Virus record (IMG/VR): IMGVR_UViG_3300045946_000253
Location: 1-38,583 of that record
Direction: 5' to 3' (one strand)
Length of the DNA stretch: 38,583 nucleotides
Origin: a virus
The notes under the pieces are model-generated. The model had not been told where the DNA came from and ran no database searches. It was given only the letters and a program-made list of their open reading frames with translations. The position numbers and the translations under genes are program-made. Below, piece by piece: positions 16,308-26,100 of this stretch (positions within the stretch are counted from its first letter, which is position 1; every line of letters begins with the position of its first letter).

Positions 16308-19112
16308 ATGGCGATTTTACGCTCCCTCATCGTCAGCCTGGTGGCCCGGACAGAACACTTTGACCAGGGTATGCGCAAAGCCGAGGCCTCGTTACGCGGT
16401 TTCCGTGGGGCCACGACGCAGTTTCGGGGCCAGATCCGGGGGCTCACCACGGAACTCCTGAAATTCAGTGCCGCGCAGGCCGGCATTGCCACGGCCCTGG
16501 ACGCAACGCGCAAAATCTTCCAGAGCGGCCTGGATCTGGAGCGGGTCCAGCAGGGGTTGCTGAATATTACGGGCTCCGCGGCCGGGGCCAAACAGGCACT
16601 CCTCCTGCTCGAACAAACGGCCCGCACCACCGGGTTTAGCCTCACGGTGCTGGCCCAGGGTTTCACGGCGCTGCAAACCGCCAGCCGCGGCACCACCCTC
16701 TCATTTGAGGACACCACGCGCATCTTTGAACAGTTCATTCGCGCGGCCCGCGCCACCGGCGTGCAGGAAGATCAACTCGGCAACGTGTTTGAAGAACTCA
16801 CCGAATTGATCAACCAGCAGACCATCTCGGTGACCGATCTCGTCCCTCTCTTGAAGCAGTTCCCAGGCATCATGGACGCTATGGCCCGGGCCATGGGCGT
16901 CTCCCGGGCGGAACTCGACCGCATGAGTCAATCGGGCGAATTGGTGACGACGGTGGTGCTCCCCCGGTTGGCCGAGGAGATGGGGAAGACCTCGGGACAG
17001 GCGGCGATGCCGCTGACCGATTCGGTGAAGGAGCTCACCACCGCCTGGGATGAACTGAAGCGGACCCTGGCGCAATCGGGGGCTCTGGAGATCGTGACCG
17101 ACGGCATCAAAGGGATCACGCAGGCCGTGAAAGACCTCGTAAGCTTCCTGAAAAGTAACGAGAGCTGGCTCATCAAATTGTTGCAGCTCGTGCCCGGGAT
17201 GGACCTCCTGCGCCCGAGGAGCGCCGAAGCCCCCGGCACTGGGGGCCTGGCGCCCGGTGAGCCCCGTCCGGGCGATGTCGTGCCGCCTCCGGAAGTCCGC
17301 ACCACGCCTACCCCAACGGCCCCACCCGAGGTGAACGCGCGTGAGCGGGAAATACAACGCCTCTCCGAAGAGATTGACCGCCGCTACCAGGAGGTTGAGG
17401 CGCTCACCAAGCGGGCCACTGAACGGATGCAGCAGTTTCCCCAGTCCGCCCAGTCCATCCAGGCCATTATGGAGGAGACGGCCGCCGCGATCGGAAAGTT
17501 GATCCAGGAGGCAGAACAGCTCGCGCAGCAACTGGAGAAAAGCATGCGCGAACTGGAGCAGCAGGGGCAGCAGCTCCAGAACCAGGTCGGGAAAACGGCG
17601 GCCGCGATCAGCCCGCAGCGGGCGAAGATTCGCCAGGTCATTGAGCGCCTGGCGCCAGAGTATGGCCTGGACCCGCGGTTGGTCGAGGCGGTTGTGAAGC
17701 AGGAATCCAATTTTGACCCCCGCGCCGTCAGTAAAGCCGGCGCTCAGGGGCTTATGCAGCTCATGCCGCCGACCGCACGGGCGATGGGCGTGACCGATCC
17801 GTTCGACATCGAACAAAACCTGCGCGGCGGCATGAAGTACCTGGCGCAACTCCTGAAGCAATTCAATGGGGACATGGAAAAGGCGCTGGCCGCTTACAAT
17901 GCCGGACCGGGGCGGGTGCTCGAAGCCGAGCAGACGGGACGTCCCCTTCCCAAAGAAACCCTGGACTATGTCCCGAAGGTTCTCGGGGAAGTAAAACGCC
18001 TCGGGGACGAAGGGGCGGACGCCATGGACACGACCGCCGCGGCGACCACGACCGCCACGTCCCGCATGGAGGAGCTCCGGGAGAAGTCGGCCCGGGCGCA
18101 CCAGCAACTCGAAGAGATGAAAAGGGCGGCGCAGCAAGGCATCGTGGACCAGGAACGCATGGCGGCCGAAGATCGCTACATCGACTTGCTCATTGAAACG
18201 CAGAACGAAGTCAATGCCCTCACGATGTCGGAAGAGGAATTAGCCCGCACCTCCCTGGACCGCATGGAACGACAAACGGCCGCGGCACGGGAACTTCGGG
18301 ACGCGATGCGCAAAGATCCCACAAGCGTCCGCGCCATCGTTGCAGAGGACCTTGCCGGCCTCCTGGAGCAACGTCAGCGCCTGCAGGCGACCAGTACGCT
18401 CGATGACATGCGCCGTGGGCAGCAGCAGAGTGTCAACGAGGTGATTGGTGGGTTGCGCGACCAGTCGGCCCAGTTGCGGCTGAGCACCGAGGGGTACATG
18501 CAGTATCGGTTGGCGGTCCTGGGGGCCTCGGAGGCGGAGAGCAAGGAGGTTACCAGCCTGCAAAAACTGAACACGGCCATGGAGCAGATCCGTGACATCG
18601 GGCAAACCGTGTTCGATAACCTCTCGGAGAGCCTGGCAAACTTTGTCGCCACCGGCAAGATGGACTTCAAATCCCTGGCCGATGCGATCATTGCCGACCT
18701 GGCGCGGATCGCGCTCCGAGCGACCATTACCGAATGGGGCCAGAAGCTCGTCACCCTGGGGCTCGGCGCCCTCGGCGGCACGCCCAGCAGCGACCCGGCA
18801 GTGGCCACGCTGACGTCCATTGGGAGCCTGCCGCTGCGGCAACACGGCGGGCCGGTGTTTTCCAACCGTGCCTACCTGGTCGGCGAAGCCGGCCCCGAGC
18901 TGTTTGTGCCCGGGCGCGGTGGCACCGTGGTCTCCAACCAGGATTTGCGGAGCATCGGCGACAGTGCCACGGTGCATCTGCACTTTCCCGGCGTGACCAC
19001 GCGGCAGGAGGCCGACGCCATCCGGCGCAGTGCCGGCCAGATTGGCTCGCAGATCCTGACCGCCCTCGAACGCACCCGGGCACGCAACCATCTCCCCCAT
19101 CCCGCGAGGTAG
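16308..19112 (+). CDS. Tape measure protein with lytic transglycosylase domain
   Basis: 934 residues. Residues about 60-230 match the TIGR02675 tape-measure N-terminal domain ('LLNITGSAAGAKQALLLLEQTARTTGFSLTVLAQGFTALQTASRGTTLSFEDT'). Residues 340-445 are a coiled coil. Residues 444-562 form an SLT lytic transglycosylase domain with Glu466 in 'VKQESNFDP', 'GAQGLMQLMP' and 'AAYNAGPGRV'. A lambda gpH-type C-terminal segment ('NLSESLANFVATGKMDFKSLADAIIADLARIALRATITEWGQKL') lies near 760-830. It sets tail length and locally opens peptidoglycan during DNA entry. TGAGTGGAA precedes the ATG. Confidence 0.93.
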   Translation: MAILRSLIVSLVARTEHFDQGMRKAEASLRGFRGATTQFRGQIRGLTTELLKFSAAQAGIATALDATRKIFQSGLDLERVQQGLLNITGSAAGAKQALLLLEQTARTTGFSLTVLAQGFTALQTASRGTTLSFEDTTRIFEQFIRAARATGVQEDQLGNVFEELTELINQQTISVTDLVPLLKQFPGIMDAMARAMGVSRAELDRMSQSGELVTTVVLPRLAEEMGKTSGQAAMPLTDSVKELTTAWDELKRTLAQSGALEIVTDGIKGITQAVKDLVSFLKSNESWLIKLLQLVPGMDLLRPRSAEAPGTGGLAPGEPRPGDVVPPPEVRTTPTPTAPPEVNAREREIQRLSEEIDRRYQEVEALTKRATERMQQFPQSAQSIQAIMEETAAAIGKLIQEAEQLAQQLEKSMRELEQQGQQLQNQVGKTAAAISPQRAKIRQVIERLAPEYGLDPRLVEAVVKQESNFDPRAVSKAGAQGLMQLMPPTARAMGVTDPFDIEQNLRGGMKYLAQLLKQFNGDMEKALAAYNAGPGRVLEAEQTGRPLPKETLDYVPKVLGEVKRLGDEGADAMDTTAAATTTATSRMEELREKSARAHQQLEEMKRAAQQGIVDQERMAAEDRYIDLLIETQNEVNALTMSEEELARTSLDRMERQTAAARELRDAMRKDPTSVRAIVAEDLAGLLEQRQRLQATSTLDDMRRGQQQSVNEVIGGLRDQSAQLRLSTEGYMQYRLAVLGASEAESKEVTSLQKLNTAMEQIRDIGQTVFDNLSESLANFVATGKMDFKSLADAIIADLARIALRATITEWGQKLVTLGLGALGGTPSSDPAVATLTSIGSLPLRQHGGPVFSNRAYLVGEAGPELFVPGRGGTVVSNQDLRSIGDSATVHLHFPGVTTRQEADAIRRSAGQIGSQILTALERTRARNHLPHPAR

Positions 19113-19115
19113 CCG

Positions 19116-21581
19116 ATGGCCCTGACGTTCTTTCATGACGTGGACTTTCCCCTGCCGCTGCGAGAAGGGCTGCGCTGTAGCCTCCGGTTTCACACCGAGA
19201 TTGCGCAGACCCGCAACGCACGCGAGCAACGCCATTGTGCCTGGTTCGATCCCCTGTGGGAACTCGATCTGGCCCCGCTCCTCATCTATCAAGACACCTT
19301 TGACACCCTGGTGGCCTTCTGGCGCGCCCGGGCCGGGGCCAGCTTTCGCCTGCGCCATCCGCTCGACCACGCCGCCCAGGATGTCGCCCTCGGTGAGGGC
19401 GATGGCGCCAGCACCACCTTTCAACTGGTGCAGGCGTATCAGTCGGGCTATCCGGGCGAGACGATCACGGCGCGGCGGCTCGTCTTCCTCCCCGTGCCTG
19501 CGACCGTCACGGTGACCATTGCCGGCACCCCCACGACCGCCTTCACCGTCGATGGCACCACCGGCGTGCTCACCCTGGAGACGCCGCCTATGACCGGACA
19601 GGAGGTGCGTTGGAGCGGCATCTACGACCTGCCCATGCGCTTCGTGGCCCAGGAAATGCCCACCGATCTCTTCGATGTTGGCCTGTTTCGCACCAGTCTG
19701 CTGCTGCAGGAAGACCGGGGCACGGCGAGCGCCCCAGTGCGGATCGCCGAGGACCTGGTGCCCACCACCGTCGCCGTCCGGCTGCCGCCGACGATGGCGC
19801 TCGGCTCGCTGTTTGGCCCGGCGCATCGGCTCCTGGTGCTGACCGGCGACGCCGAGGTGACCGAACGGCTGGATGTCGGCGCCGGCAGTCGCCTCAGCGC
19901 TGAAACCGGCTATCAGTTTCGCCCCTGGGCCGAGATGCAACAGCTCCTGGCCTTTTTCTGGGCCCGTCGTGGCCGCTATGCCTCGTTCCAGGTCCAGGAC
20001 CCGAGCGATCACACCCTTACCGAGCCCGCCCTCTGTGGCACCGCTGATGGCCTGCAGACGGTTTTTCCGCTCGTCAAGCAGTATGTCTCCGGCAGCCAGA
20101 TCATGGCCCGGCGCCTCTATCGTCCGGTCGCCCCGGTGCAGGTCTTTGTGGATACCGTGCTGCAGACGAGCGGCGTCACCGTCGATCCGCTCCATGGCCT
20201 GCTGACCTTTGCCACCGCTCCGGCCGCCGGGCAGGTGGTGACCGCCACCTGCGCCGATTTTGACACCCTGGTACGCTTTGATACCGATACCCTAGAGATC
20301 ACCCTGGATACCCTGGACGTGGCGACCGTGACTGGCCTCACCCTGACCGCGGTCACGGAGGAACCCGTGGCCATCACCTATCACGCCGGCCAGACCGGGC
20401 GTCCGATCACCGCCACCCTGGGCTGTGGCGTCGTGGCCGTGGCCCCGCCGGCGCCGCCGCCCCTGGGGCTCGAGTTTGGCCATACCGAGGGGCCCGGCAT
20501 GAGTGGGATGCGCTTCGCGCTGGGACCTGGCCTCACCTACACCTTCTATAATCTGTTGCGCGGCATCAATGTGCTCACGGTCGGCCTCGTCTTCAGTCAT
20601 GCCGGGCCGGGCATCCTGCTGGATCTGGGGGGCGTCGAGACCTTTGCCGACCTGCCGGGACCGTATATTCCCTTCGTGCAGATCCAGCTCGAAGAGGGCG
20701 GGACGAGTTCTCTTCGCCCCCTGGTGCGTGCTGGCAGCGGCGGGACGCTCCCGGTCATCCACAATGACCCGTGCAATCCGCACACGCGCTATTACAGCCT
20801 GGAAGGTCTGCTGTCATCGGATAATACGGCGCACATCGACGGCCCTGCGGACCAGCGGCTGCCGGTGGCAAGCGCCGACGTCTCCGTGCTGATTCTGAGC
20901 TGTGTGGTCAATACGGCCACGGTGTATTGCTCGGGATCCACCTACGGCAAGCGCCTGTTCACCTCCAATGGACTCAGCGAGGGATGGTTTGAGCGCTATG
21001 GCATCATGGATCTCGAAGGCTGCTGGTCTGTCACCAGAGGCCCCACGCCCACGTGGTATGTCGATCCCCCCCACAATGTGTATGGCCGCGAGCCGCTCCT
21101 GGGCTGCCAGCGGGCGAGCGATGGGGTGAGCTTTGCAGGCGGTGGCCCCTGGATGCTCTATGAATGCCTCATGGTCCGGCATCTCATCGCCGGACCGCCA
21201 CAGCTGCCCTCGCTGCTCACCCCGCCAAACCCGGCCATCGAGGCAGGGATTTTTCAGATCCATCAGACCATGCTGCAGTATATGACCGCGCGCTATCAAC
21301 TCGGGCTCACCCCCGCGTATACTGCCGAAGGCATCCTTGGCCATTGGACCCTGGACCCAACCACGCTGGGCAGTCTGGGGACCCTGGATGCCCCGGTGGG
21401 CGTCTGGCACAGTCAGCAAGGCGGCATGCGCCTCCAGGATGTGCCGCTGGGGATGACCACCTTTTCGCCCATCCTGCGTGCCATGCCCCGGCCGACCATT
21501 CCCCTGGAGACCACGCTGCGCCTGTTCGATGGCAGCCCAGTGCTCACCACCGCCCCGGTACTGGCCGGAGGTGGCGCATGA
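19116..21581 (+). CDS. Tail protein with two DUF2460-like modules and a long C-terminal domain
   Basis: 821 residues. Two DUF2460-like halves are visible. One covers about 1-195 ('LREGLRCSLRFHTEIAQTRNAREQRHCAWFDPLWELDLAPL...LVAFWRARAGASFRLRHPLDH'). The second covers about 230-430 ('TERLDVGAGSRLSAETGYQFRPWAEMQQLLAFFWARRGRYASFQVQDPSDH'). Each has an aligned 'ALGEGDGASTTFQLV' / 'ALCGTADGLQTVFPLV' stretch. A Pro-rich hinge near 443-455 leads to about 365 unrecognised residues. DUF2460 proteins belong to the distal tail of lambda-like and GTA-type particles. The usual protein is about 200 residues, so this one is duplicated and extended. Its stop overlaps the next start (ATGA). Confidence 0.8.
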   Translation: MALTFFHDVDFPLPLREGLRCSLRFHTEIAQTRNAREQRHCAWFDPLWELDLAPLLIYQDTFDTLVAFWRARAGASFRLRHPLDHAAQDVALGEGDGASTTFQLVQAYQSGYPGETITARRLVFLPVPATVTVTIAGTPTTAFTVDGTTGVLTLETPPMTGQEVRWSGIYDLPMRFVAQEMPTDLFDVGLFRTSLLLQEDRGTASAPVRIAEDLVPTTVAVRLPPTMALGSLFGPAHRLLVLTGDAEVTERLDVGAGSRLSAETGYQFRPWAEMQQLLAFFWARRGRYASFQVQDPSDHTLTEPALCGTADGLQTVFPLVKQYVSGSQIMARRLYRPVAPVQVFVDTVLQTSGVTVDPLHGLLTFATAPAAGQVVTATCADFDTLVRFDTDTLEITLDTLDVATVTGLTLTAVTEEPVAITYHAGQTGRPITATLGCGVVAVAPPAPPPLGLEFGHTEGPGMSGMRFALGPGLTYTFYNLLRGINVLTVGLVFSHAGPGILLDLGGVETFADLPGPYIPFVQIQLEEGGTSSLRPLVRAGSGGTLPVIHNDPCNPHTRYYSLEGLLSSDNTAHIDGPADQRLPVASADVSVLILSCVVNTATVYCSGSTYGKRLFTSNGLSEGWFERYGIMDLEGCWSVTRGPTPTWYVDPPHNVYGREPLLGCQRASDGVSFAGGGPWMLYECLMVRHLIAGPPQLPSLLTPPNPAIEAGIFQIHQTMLQYMTARYQLGLTPAYTAEGILGHWTLDPTTLGSLGTLDAPVGVWHSQQGGMRLQDVPLGMTTFSPILRAMPRPTIPLETTLRLFDGSPVLTTAPVLAGGGA

Positions 21582-22681
21582 AAGTCATCTCCGACGCCTT
21601 GCAGACTGTGCTCGCCGCGCCCGCCAATATGCTGGCGCGCTGCTGGCAGATCATCACCCCACGCGGCGAGGTGCTGGCGTTTACTCGGCATACCCGTGAT
21701 CTCTGGGTCGAGGGCCTGCGCTATCAATCCCTGTGGGGCGTGCGGGACGCCGCCATGGACACCCACGAGGGGCTCACCGTGGGCAATCAAGACGTGTCCC
21801 TCTTCCTGTCGCGCCTCGATGCCCATGCCATCGACGCCGGGCGCTACGATCTGGCCGCGGTGCGGGTCTTTGACGTTGACCCGCAGCAGCCCGAGGCCGG
21901 GATCTTGCCGCACACGGTGGGCGTCCTTGGCAACATCACCCGGCGCGATGGCCAGGCCACGTTGGAAGTCCGCGGCCCCAGCCAGTTCCTCCAGAGCAAA
22001 TTGGGCGAAGTGCTTACCGCCACCTGTCCGGTACGCCTGGGCAGTCCCCGCTGTGGCGTCCAGCTGGCCGATGTGCCGGTGACCGCCACGTGGGTGATCA
22101 GCATCACCCCCGCGACCCTCCAGGTGCCTGGCCTGCTCATGGCGCAGTCGGGGTTTGCCCCGGGCCAGGTGATCGAGATCCAGGATTCCGTCAGTAACGA
22201 CGGGGTCTATGTGCTCGCCACGGTCGAGGCGGATGTGCTCACGCTGCAAGGCAGTCTCCCCGGCAGCGCAGAAACCACCCTGTGCAGCGTGGTACGCCGC
22301 AACGGCTATACCTACCAGGGGACCCTTGCCAGTGTGGACCCCCAGGCCCCCCGGCGGATTTTTACCACCGAGCCCCTCCTGGATGCGCAGGGCACCCCCG
22401 CGCCCGCCGGGTGGTTTCACGAAGGCAACGTGCAGTGCCTGAGCGGCGCCAACGTCGGCGTGGTGGCACACGACATCCGCACCCAGAGCGGCCTCACGTT
22501 CACGCTCTATGAGGAGTTCCCTTTTGCCCTGGTGGTGGGCGATACGGTGCTGCTGGAGGTCGGGTGCTCCAAGCGGTTCAAGGAGGATTGTATCGGCAAG
22601 TTCAACAACGGCATCAACTTTCAGGGTTTTCCCCATGTCCCGGTCCCTGAGGAAGTGTTTAACAGTCCCGTGAGCTTTTGA
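21578..22681 (+). CDS. Distal tail / hub protein (DUF2163, BR0599 family; gpL-like)
   Basis: 367 residues from the ATG at 21578 (GGAGGT upstream, overlapping the previous stop); the frame is open further upstream but that part is a shadow. DUF2163 covers about 1-170. A C-terminal BR0599 segment has 'YEEFPFALVVGDTVLLEVGCSKRFKEDCIGKFNNGINFQGFPHVP'. Cysteines in 'CPVRLGSPRCGV' and 'CSKRFKEDC' match the arrangement that binds an iron-sulphur cluster in lambda gpL; cluster binding here is inferred. It follows the DUF2460 gene and precedes the NlpC/P60 gene, as in lambda-like and GTA tail tips. Confidence 0.88.
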   Translation: MKVISDALQTVLAAPANMLARCWQIITPRGEVLAFTRHTRDLWVEGLRYQSLWGVRDAAMDTHEGLTVGNQDVSLFLSRLDAHAIDAGRYDLAAVRVFDVDPQQPEAGILPHTVGVLGNITRRDGQATLEVRGPSQFLQSKLGEVLTATCPVRLGSPRCGVQLADVPVTATWVISITPATLQVPGLLMAQSGFAPGQVIEIQDSVSNDGVYVLATVEADVLTLQGSLPGSAETTLCSVVRRNGYTYQGTLASVDPQAPRRIFTTEPLLDAQGTPAPAGWFHEGNVQCLSGANVGVVAHDIRTQSGLTFTLYEEFPFALVVGDTVLLEVGCSKRFKEDCIGKFNNGINFQGFPHVPVPEEVFNSPVSF

Positions 22682-22690
22682 GGAGCCCTC

Positions 22691-23152
22691 ATGGTCACCC
22701 GTGCCGATGTCATCGCCGAAGCCCTGACCTGGCTCGACACCCCCTGGCAGCACGGCCAGGCGACCCGTGGCGTGGCCACGGATTGCGTCGGGTTGCCGCT
22801 GGGGATCGCCAAAGGCCTGGGGCTGGTGGACCTGGCCTATACCCCCCAGCTGTACACCGACCAATGGCATCTGCACAAGCGCCGGGATGTCGATGAGCAG
22901 CTCCTGGCCATCCTGCGGCAGTTTCCGCTCCGCGAGGTGGCGCTCAGCAGTCGGCGCCCCGGCGACCTGCTGGTGTTTCGCTGGGCCCCGCGGCGCCCCT
23001 GTGGGCATCTCGGGCTCTACATGCCTGGCGAGCAGGTGCTGCACGCGCGCGCCGGGGACGACACCAACCGGGTGCTGCTGCAGCCGTTGCACGGGCGCTT
23101 GCTGGCCATGGTCGCCACGGTGATGGTGCTCACCATGCTGGAGGATGCCTGA
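22691..23152 (+). CDS. NlpC/P60 tail peptidase (gpK-like)
   Basis: 153 residues. 'TPWQHGQATRGVATDCVGLPLGIAKGLG' carries catalytic Cys32; His106 in 'CGHLGLYMPGEQVLHAR' is the second catalytic residue, and His118 may complete the triad. The 'RRPGDLLVFRW' strand is typical. These tail-tip cysteine peptidases cut peptidoglycan cross-links or process tip proteins during assembly or entry. GGAG lies upstream of the ATG. The stop abuts the GTG start of the tip protein. Confidence 0.9.
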   Translation: MVTRADVIAEALTWLDTPWQHGQATRGVATDCVGLPLGIAKGLGLVDLAYTPQLYTDQWHLHKRRDVDEQLLAILRQFPLREVALSSRRPGDLLVFRWAPRRPCGHLGLYMPGEQVLHARAGDDTNRVLLQPLHGRLLAMVATVMVLTMLEDA

Positions 23153-26100
23153 GTGTCTGCACGCCAGGGAGTGCAACTCGGCGCGGCGGCTGTCGGCTTT
23201 GCGGTTGGGGCCTACTTTGGCCAACCCCAGCTCGGCCTGGCCGTCGGCTCGCTGCTCGGCGCCGTGGTGGCGCAGGTGGCGTTCCCGCTCGACCCGATTG
23301 TGAACCGGCAAGACAATGTGGCCGACATTGCCATTACGAGCGCCGCGCTGGGCGTCTTCAAGCCCATCGTCTACGGCGTCTGGCCCCTCGGGGGGAACCT
23401 CATCTGGATCTATCCGCCCCTCGCCATCGAGCACAGCGAGAGCAGCGCCCCGGACAGTGGCAAGGGCGGTTTTGGCGGCCCCAAGCAAGTGACCATCACC
23501 ACGACCTATCGCCGCCACGGCATGGTGGCCCTGTGCGAAGGGCCGATCAATCGCCTGACACGCATCTACGTCGATGCCACGTTACTCTATGACGAGGCAC
23601 AGCCAGATGGATGGAACGTCAGTGCCGGGCAACCCAACGGCGATCCCGGGGGCGCGGAAACCCTGGACCCGCCGGATACCATCCTCTACGAAAAAGCCAG
23701 CGCCGATCAGCTGCAGAAATTTGTGCTGTTCCGTGGCACCGCGACCCAGGAACCCTGGGCCTTTGCCGAAAGCCTGGCGGACGTCGGCCCGGGCGCCCTG
23801 CCGGCTTACCGCCACACCGCGGTGGTCGGGTTTACCCTGGATCTGGGTCCCACCGGGCGCCTCCCCAACCTGCGCTTTGAAGTCTCCACCACCGTCGACG
23901 CCCTGGGCGTGCCACAGTTCGTCCACTGGCTGCCCACCGATCACGCCCTCTGGACCATCTGGACGACGGGCCCGACGGCCCTGACCGGGGCCGGGTTTGC
24001 GGTGCAGTATGATCCCTTTGCCGTCACCCCGGTGGATCGGACGCCCCTGCACGTCGGGCTCGTGGACGAGCCCCAGTCCGGCAATCGCACCCCGGCCGCC
24101 ACGGCCCGGGCGCAGAGCAGCGCCGGGCAAGACGCCATCGCCATTCAGCGGGCCAATGGCACCCTGGCCATGGTCACCTCGACCGGGGCATTGGTGGTCG
24201 ACGACCTTGACCCCCGCACCGAGGAGGAGCGCGCGCAGCAGACCCCCCTGTTGACCGGGTACCCCAGCCTGTGTGCCCGGCCCAATGCCCAGGACGGCCG
24301 GGTGACCACCCTCGCCTATTCCCTGGGGCAGATCCCGGCCCTGGGGCAGTGTGAGACCCAGAGCGCGAGCCCCGGCTTTCAGCGCGTGCCGCTGCCGGGC
24401 GTGGGCTTTCAGGTCGTGTGGAATGGCCCCGCCGCGGCGCTCTATGTGTCGCTCCCGTCCCAGGGCACCGTCGCGCGCCTCACCGGCTATAGCCCTCTCG
24501 TGCTGGTCGAGGAGATCCCGTGCGGCACGGAACCGACGGCGTTGCTGGTGGCCAGTGATGGCACCTGCTGGGTGACCGACCAGGCCGGCGATGCGGTGTA
24601 TCAGTTCACCACGACCGCCGACCGCAGCCCGCCCATCGTCGTTGGGGCCGCCCCGGGCAGCCTGGCTGAAGCCACCGATGGGGCTCTCTGGGTGGCGCTC
24701 CAGGGGGATCGCCTGCTGGCGCGTCTCACCCTGCCCGGGCCCACCGTCACCCCCATCCCGCTCCCCGACTTCCCGTCGGTGCTCGCCGCCGGGCTGGACG
24801 GCACGTGCTGGGCCATCACCCCGGCCTCGCGTATGGTGTATCAGGTGCAGCCCGATGGCACGACGATCGGGATGCAGGTGCCCCGTGGTCCGCAACAGCT
24901 CGCCGTGGACGAGCAGGGCACCTGCTGGGTCGTCTGTGCGCAGGCGCGGGCGGTGGTCCGCCTGGGCGCAGACGCCACCACCGCGGCCTTCCCCGAAGCC
25001 CACAATGCCCTAGCCTGCGTGGTGCGCGATCTCAATCTGCGGGCCGGGATGCCCCCGGCCTGGATTGATGTCAGTGGCCTTGATGCCACGCCGGTCAACT
25101 ATGCCATCTTTGGCAGCGCCGCGGCCACCCGGCCCCTCGAAGACCTGGCCATGTCCTATCAGTTCCTGGCCGTCGAAACGGGTACCGGGTTGCGCTACCT
25201 GTTCAAAGGCGGCAGCCCGGTGGCGACCATTGCCGAGGCGGCCAGTCTGGCCAGTGACGACGATAGCCACCAGGGCAGCCTCACCGTCGAACGCGCGCAA
25301 CCCCAGGAGATCCCCACGGAAGTCACCGTGGTCTACCCGGCTCCGGCGCGCCACTTCCACACCGCCGAACAAACCATTCAGCGGCCCCATGATGGCCCGC
25401 GTATCGCCGTGGTGCACAACAGCCCGGTCGCCTTTGACGATGCGCAGATGGCGCGCAATCTGGCCGAAATTCTGCTCTATGAGCCCGGCCTGGCGCGCTA
25501 TGCCGCCACCGTAGCCTTGCCGCCCATGGCGAGCCGCCTCGAACCCGGCGATCTGGTCACCCTCACCACGACGGAGGGCCAGATCTACGATGTGCGGCTT
25601 ACGAAAAGCACCACCGGCAGTGATAATCGGGTGCACTGGGAGACGGTACGCCATCGCAGCTATCTCTATGAAGACTTCGCCGCTTTCCCGGCCGAGGAGC
25701 CCGGCGGGGTGATCGTGATCCAGCGGCCAGCGGCGGTCGAGCTGTTTGTCGTCGAATATCCGCCGCTCGATGACGACGTGGAAAGCCTGCGACTTGGCTT
25801 TGCGGTGTGCCGCAGCACCGGCGTGGGGGACTTCTTCCCGGTGACCACGATCTTTGAATCCACCGATGGCGGCGCCAGCTACCAGGCCGTCATGCTGTAT
25901 CAGACCGCGGCCACGGTCGGCACCGTGGCCAGTGTTTCCCCGGTCGTGCAGCTCCATACCTGGGACCGCGTCAGCGTGCTCACCGTCGTCCTGCGCCCGG
26001 GCTCCCCGCCGCTCACCTCCGCCAGCGAGGAAGCCCCACACTATGCCATGCTCGGTGAGGAGTGTGTGGCCTTCGTGCACGTCACGGCCACGGCACTCGA

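Noticed and set aside
18240-20195. Long minus-strand open frame opposite the tape measure and tail genes
   Set aside because: A shadow produced by high G+C codon bias; the plus strand encodes clear tail proteins and no leader precedes the frame.
21164-21577. Upstream extension of the DUF2163 gene
   Set aside because: It is an out-of-frame shadow of the DUF2460 gene; the ATG at 21578 with GGAGGT and ATGA overlap fits the family start.
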